A DNA stretch of 64,000 nt, from assembly GCF_013364355.1 (NCBI RefSeq), contig NZ_CP054931.1:3957501-4021500 (forward strand), in the 5' to 3' direction. Positions 61,963-64,000 of this stretch are shown piece after piece (position 1 is the first letter of the stretch; each line of letters opens with the position of its first letter). The position numbers and the translations under genes are program-made. The notes under the pieces were generated by a model. The model had not been told where the DNA came from, made no database searches, and was given only the letters and a program-made list of their open reading frames with translations. Source of the DNA: Stenotrophomonas sp. NA06056. GTDB lineage: Bacteria; Pseudomonadota; Gammaproteobacteria; Xanthomonadales; Xanthomonadaceae.

Positions 61963-63738
61963 TTGTCCGATAACACTCCCGAAACCGGTAGCGCTGAAGC
62001 GCCCGCCGAAAAGCGCGTGCGCAAGGCCCGCGTAACCAAGGCTGCCGCTCCGGCCGCCGCCGAAACCAGCGCCGCCCCGGCGCAGCCTGCCCTGCCGTTG
62101 GCAGCCGCGCCCGAAGCGCCGGCGCCAGCAGCTGCAGCGCCTTCCGCGCCGAGCGCGCCTGCCACCGAGGCCCCTGCCAGCAGTGGCGGCGGCGAAGGTG
62201 GCGAGGGCCGCGAATCCGGCCAGCCGCGGCAGTCGCAGCAGCAGAACAACCAGGGCGGCGGCCAGAACCAGAACCCCTACAACCAGGGCGGCCAGCAGGG
62301 TCAGGGCAACCGCCGCGACCGCTTCCGCAACCGTCGTGATCGCGATCGCAACGGCGGTGGTGGTGGTGGTGGTGGCAACAACGGCCGCTACCGCGACGAC
62401 GGCATGCCCAACGACAACGGCGAACAGCAGCCGTTCGTTCCGCGTCCGCACGCCAACGTGCCCGAAGGCTTCCCGGTCTATTCGCTGAGCGACCTCAAGC
62501 GCATGCCGGCCCAGAAGCTGCTGGAGATCGCAGAGCAGCTGCAGATTTCAGAAGGTGTGGCCCGTGCCCGCAAGCAGGACGTGATCTTCGCGCTGCTGAA
62601 GGTGCTGACCCGCCACGGCGACGGCGTTGCCGCCGACGGTGTGCTGGAAATCCTGCCGGACGGCTTCGGCTTCCTGCGCGCGGCCGAGGCCAGCTACCTG
62701 GCCGGCCCGGACGACACCTACATCTCGCCCAGCCAGATCCGCCGCTTCAACCTGCGTACCGGCGACCATCTGTCCGGCCGCATCCGCTTCCCGAAGGACG
62801 GCGAGCGCTACTTCGCGCTGTCGATCGTGGACACCATCAACGGTGAGCCGCTGGAAGCGTCGAAGAACAAGGTGCTGTTCGAGAACCTGACCCCCCTGTT
62901 CCCGCGTCGTCGCTTCACCCTGGAGCGCGGCAACGGTTCGTCGGAAGACATTACCGGCCGCATCCTCGACCTGATGGCACCGCAGGGCAAGGGCCAGCGC
63001 TCGCTCATCGTTTCCCAGCCGAAGGCCGGCAAGACGATGATGATGCAGCAGGTGGCCACGGCCATCACCACCAACCATCCGGACGTGCACCTGATCGTGC
63101 TGCTGATCGACGAGCGCCCGGAAGAAGTGACCGAAATGCAGCGCACCGTGCGCGGCGAGGTCATCAGCTCGACCTTCGACGAACCGGCCGCGCGCCACGT
63201 GCAGGTGGCCGAAATGGTCATCGAGCGCGCCAAGCGCCTGGTCGAGCACAAGAAGGACGTGGTGATCCTGCTCGACTCGATCACCCGCCTGGCACGTGCC
63301 TACAACAACGTCGTGCCGAGCTCGGGCAAGGTGCTGACCGGTGGTGTGGACGCCAACGCCCTGCACCGCCCGAAGCGCTTCTTCGGTGCCGCGCGCAACG
63401 TGGAAGAAGGCGGCAGCCTGACCATCATCGCCACCGCGCTGGTCGATACCGGCTCGAAGATGGACGAGGTGATCTACGAAGAGTTCAAGGGCACCGGCAA
63501 CAGCGAAGTGCACCTGAGCCGTCGTATCGCTGAAAAGCGTGTGTTCCCGGCCATCGACATCAACCGTTCGGGTACCCGTCGCGAAGACCTGCTGATCGAG
63601 CCGGAGCTGCTGCAGAAGATCTGGATCCTGCGCAAGCTGCTGCATCCGATGGATGAAATGACGGCAATGGAATTCCTGCTGGACAAGATGAAGAACACCA
63701 AGTCCAACGACGAGTTCTTCGGTTCGATGAAGCGCTGA
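61963..63738 (+). CDS. rho: Transcription termination factor Rho, with extended N-terminus
   Basis: Hexameric RNA-dependent ATPase that ends transcription. The 591-residue product is about 170 longer than E. coli Rho (419). Residues 1-165 are low complexity: Ala/Pro-rich (to about 75), then Gly/Gln/Asn-rich ([20 protein letters not shown]) and Arg/Asp/Gly-rich. The standard protein follows: [23 protein letters not shown]-binding fold (DGFGFLRA), P-loop PKAGKT at about 353, Walker [12 protein letters not shown] and the end [10 protein letters not shown]. The start is TTG at 61963, with GAGGA about 9 nt upstream. A terminator follows. Confidence 0.97.
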   Translation: MSDNTPETGSAEAPAEKRVRKARVTKAAAPAAAETSAAPAQPALPLAAAPEAPAPAAAAPSAPSAPATEAPASSGGGEGGEGRESGQPRQSQQQNNQGGGQNQNPYNQGGQQGQGNRRDRFRNRRDRDRNGGGGGGGGNNGRYRDDGMPNDNGEQQPFVPRPHANVPEGFPVYSLSDLKRMPAQKLLEIAEQLQISEGVARARKQDVIFALLKVLTRHGDGVAADGVLEILPDGFGFLRAAEASYLAGPDDTYISPSQIRRFNLRTGDHLSGRIRFPKDGERYFALSIVDTINGEPLEASKNKVLFENLTPLFPRRRFTLERGNGSSEDITGRILDLMAPQGKGQRSLIVSQPKAGKTMMMQQVATAITTNHPDVHLIVLLIDERPEEVTEMQRTVRGEVISSTFDEPAARHVQVAEMVIERAKRLVEHKKDVVILLDSITRLARAYNNVVPSSGKVLTGGVDANALHRPKRFFGAARNVEEGGSLTIIATALVDTGSKMDEVIYEEFKGTGNSEVHLSRRIAEKRVFPAIDINRSGTRREDLLIEPELLQKIWILRKLLHPMDEMTAMEFLLDKMKNTKSNDEFFGSMKR

Positions 63739-63762
63739 TCGCGCAGCATTGATGCACTACGG

Positions 63763-63788
63763 AAAGGCCCCGCGATGCGGGGCTTTTT
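63763..63788 (+). terminator. Intrinsic terminator of rho
   Basis: GCCCCGC (63767-63773), loop GAT, GCGGGGC (63777-63783), flanked by AAA on the left and a T-run on the right; 25 bp after the rho stop. Confidence 0.92.
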
Positions 63789-63961
63789 CTTTGGGTGGCA
63801 GCAGGACAATCGGCTTCACTTCGCGGCCCGGCGTTTTGGCGATAATCTGCGGGACAAATGCCTGACTCTCCGCCCCGACCGTGCTGGCCGGGCCGCCGAT
63901 TCCCGCTGTTGCCCCATCCGGAGGATCCGGCGGGTCCAGCCCTGCCCGATTCTTCAACCGC

Positions 63962-64000
63962 ATGCGCACACTGTCCCCCCGGCTCAACCTGGGCAAGCTG
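63962..64000 (+). CDS. Possible 5' end of a further gene (partial)
   Basis: An ATG at 63962 opens a frame (MRTLSPRLNLGKL) that runs off the window. The basic, short N-terminus could precede a membrane segment, as in sensor kinases, but only 13 codons are visible. No strong Shine-Dalgarno sequence. Low confidence. The region 63789-63961 otherwise shows nothing. Confidence 0.3.
   Translation, partial: MRTLSPRLNLGKL

Noticed and set aside
63757..63996. A 79-codon minus-strand frame at the right edge.
   Set aside because: It crosses the rho terminator hairpin, lacks a Shine-Dalgarno sequence, and its product is Pro/Gly-rich with no pattern.

Overview
The window comes from a high-GC gammaproteobacterium of the Xanthomonadaceae, most likely the Stenotrophomonas maltophilia complex. 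Three things point there: the 5' end of the 16S rRNA at the left edge, the many GTAG/CTAC-bordered palindromes of the type known as SMAG repeats in S. maltophilia, and a gene order that is partly shared with Pseudomonas and Xanthomonas. The chromosome looks ordinary: no phage, transposase, tRNA or CRISPR array was seen.

Layout. 1-620 holds the start of an rrn operon, its leader and its strong promoter, on the minus strand. 622-7171 holds tyrS, an M23 envelope peptidase, anmK, a small ribbon-helix-helix protein, ampG and an exonuclease III gene; three of these belong to peptidoglycan turnover or recycling. 7335-16824 holds pyrE, an exported protein and the complete kdpFABC-kdpDE potassium-uptake system. 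16825-31829 is a mosaic: a hairpin-rich intergenic stretch, a Fur-box-preceded PepSY/flavodoxin reductase, a chemoreceptor behind a flagellar sigma promoter, an arylamine acetyltransferase, a NarL-type two-component pair divergent from a DUF2141/carotenoid-oxygenase pair, a solute-binding protein with a LysR regulator, and an alkaline phosphatase lipoprotein. 31942-37402 holds a leaderless DD-carboxypeptidase-like protein, a TetR/oxidoreductase pair with a clear operator, a lone receiver protein, a PEP-mutase-like enzyme and an acetamidase-family gene broken by an amber codon.

37682-54120 carries the order aroQ, accB, accC, prmA, DUF3426, fis, purH, purD, which resembles that of Pseudomonas. 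It is interrupted by a six-gene operon (44289-50094) that looks like an expanded version of E. coli ynbABCD: CDP-alcohol phosphotransferase, hydrolase-methyltransferase fusion, PAP2-phosphatase fusion, membrane protein, acyltransferase and CDP-diglyceride synthase. This is the best candidate here for an undescribed system, probably making or remodelling a phospholipid. 54190-64000 holds a small protein, rpoH behind a near-perfect sigma-E promoter, the ftsE-ftsX-receiver-ung operon, rhlB, trxA and rho, the last with a long Gly/Gln/Asn/Arg-rich N-terminal extension.

Palindromic repeats sit mostly between converging genes or at operon ends. Start sites were chosen from Shine-Dalgarno sequences, overlaps and family length where possible; TTG or GTG starts are inferred for tyrS, tetR, fis, ynbA and rho.
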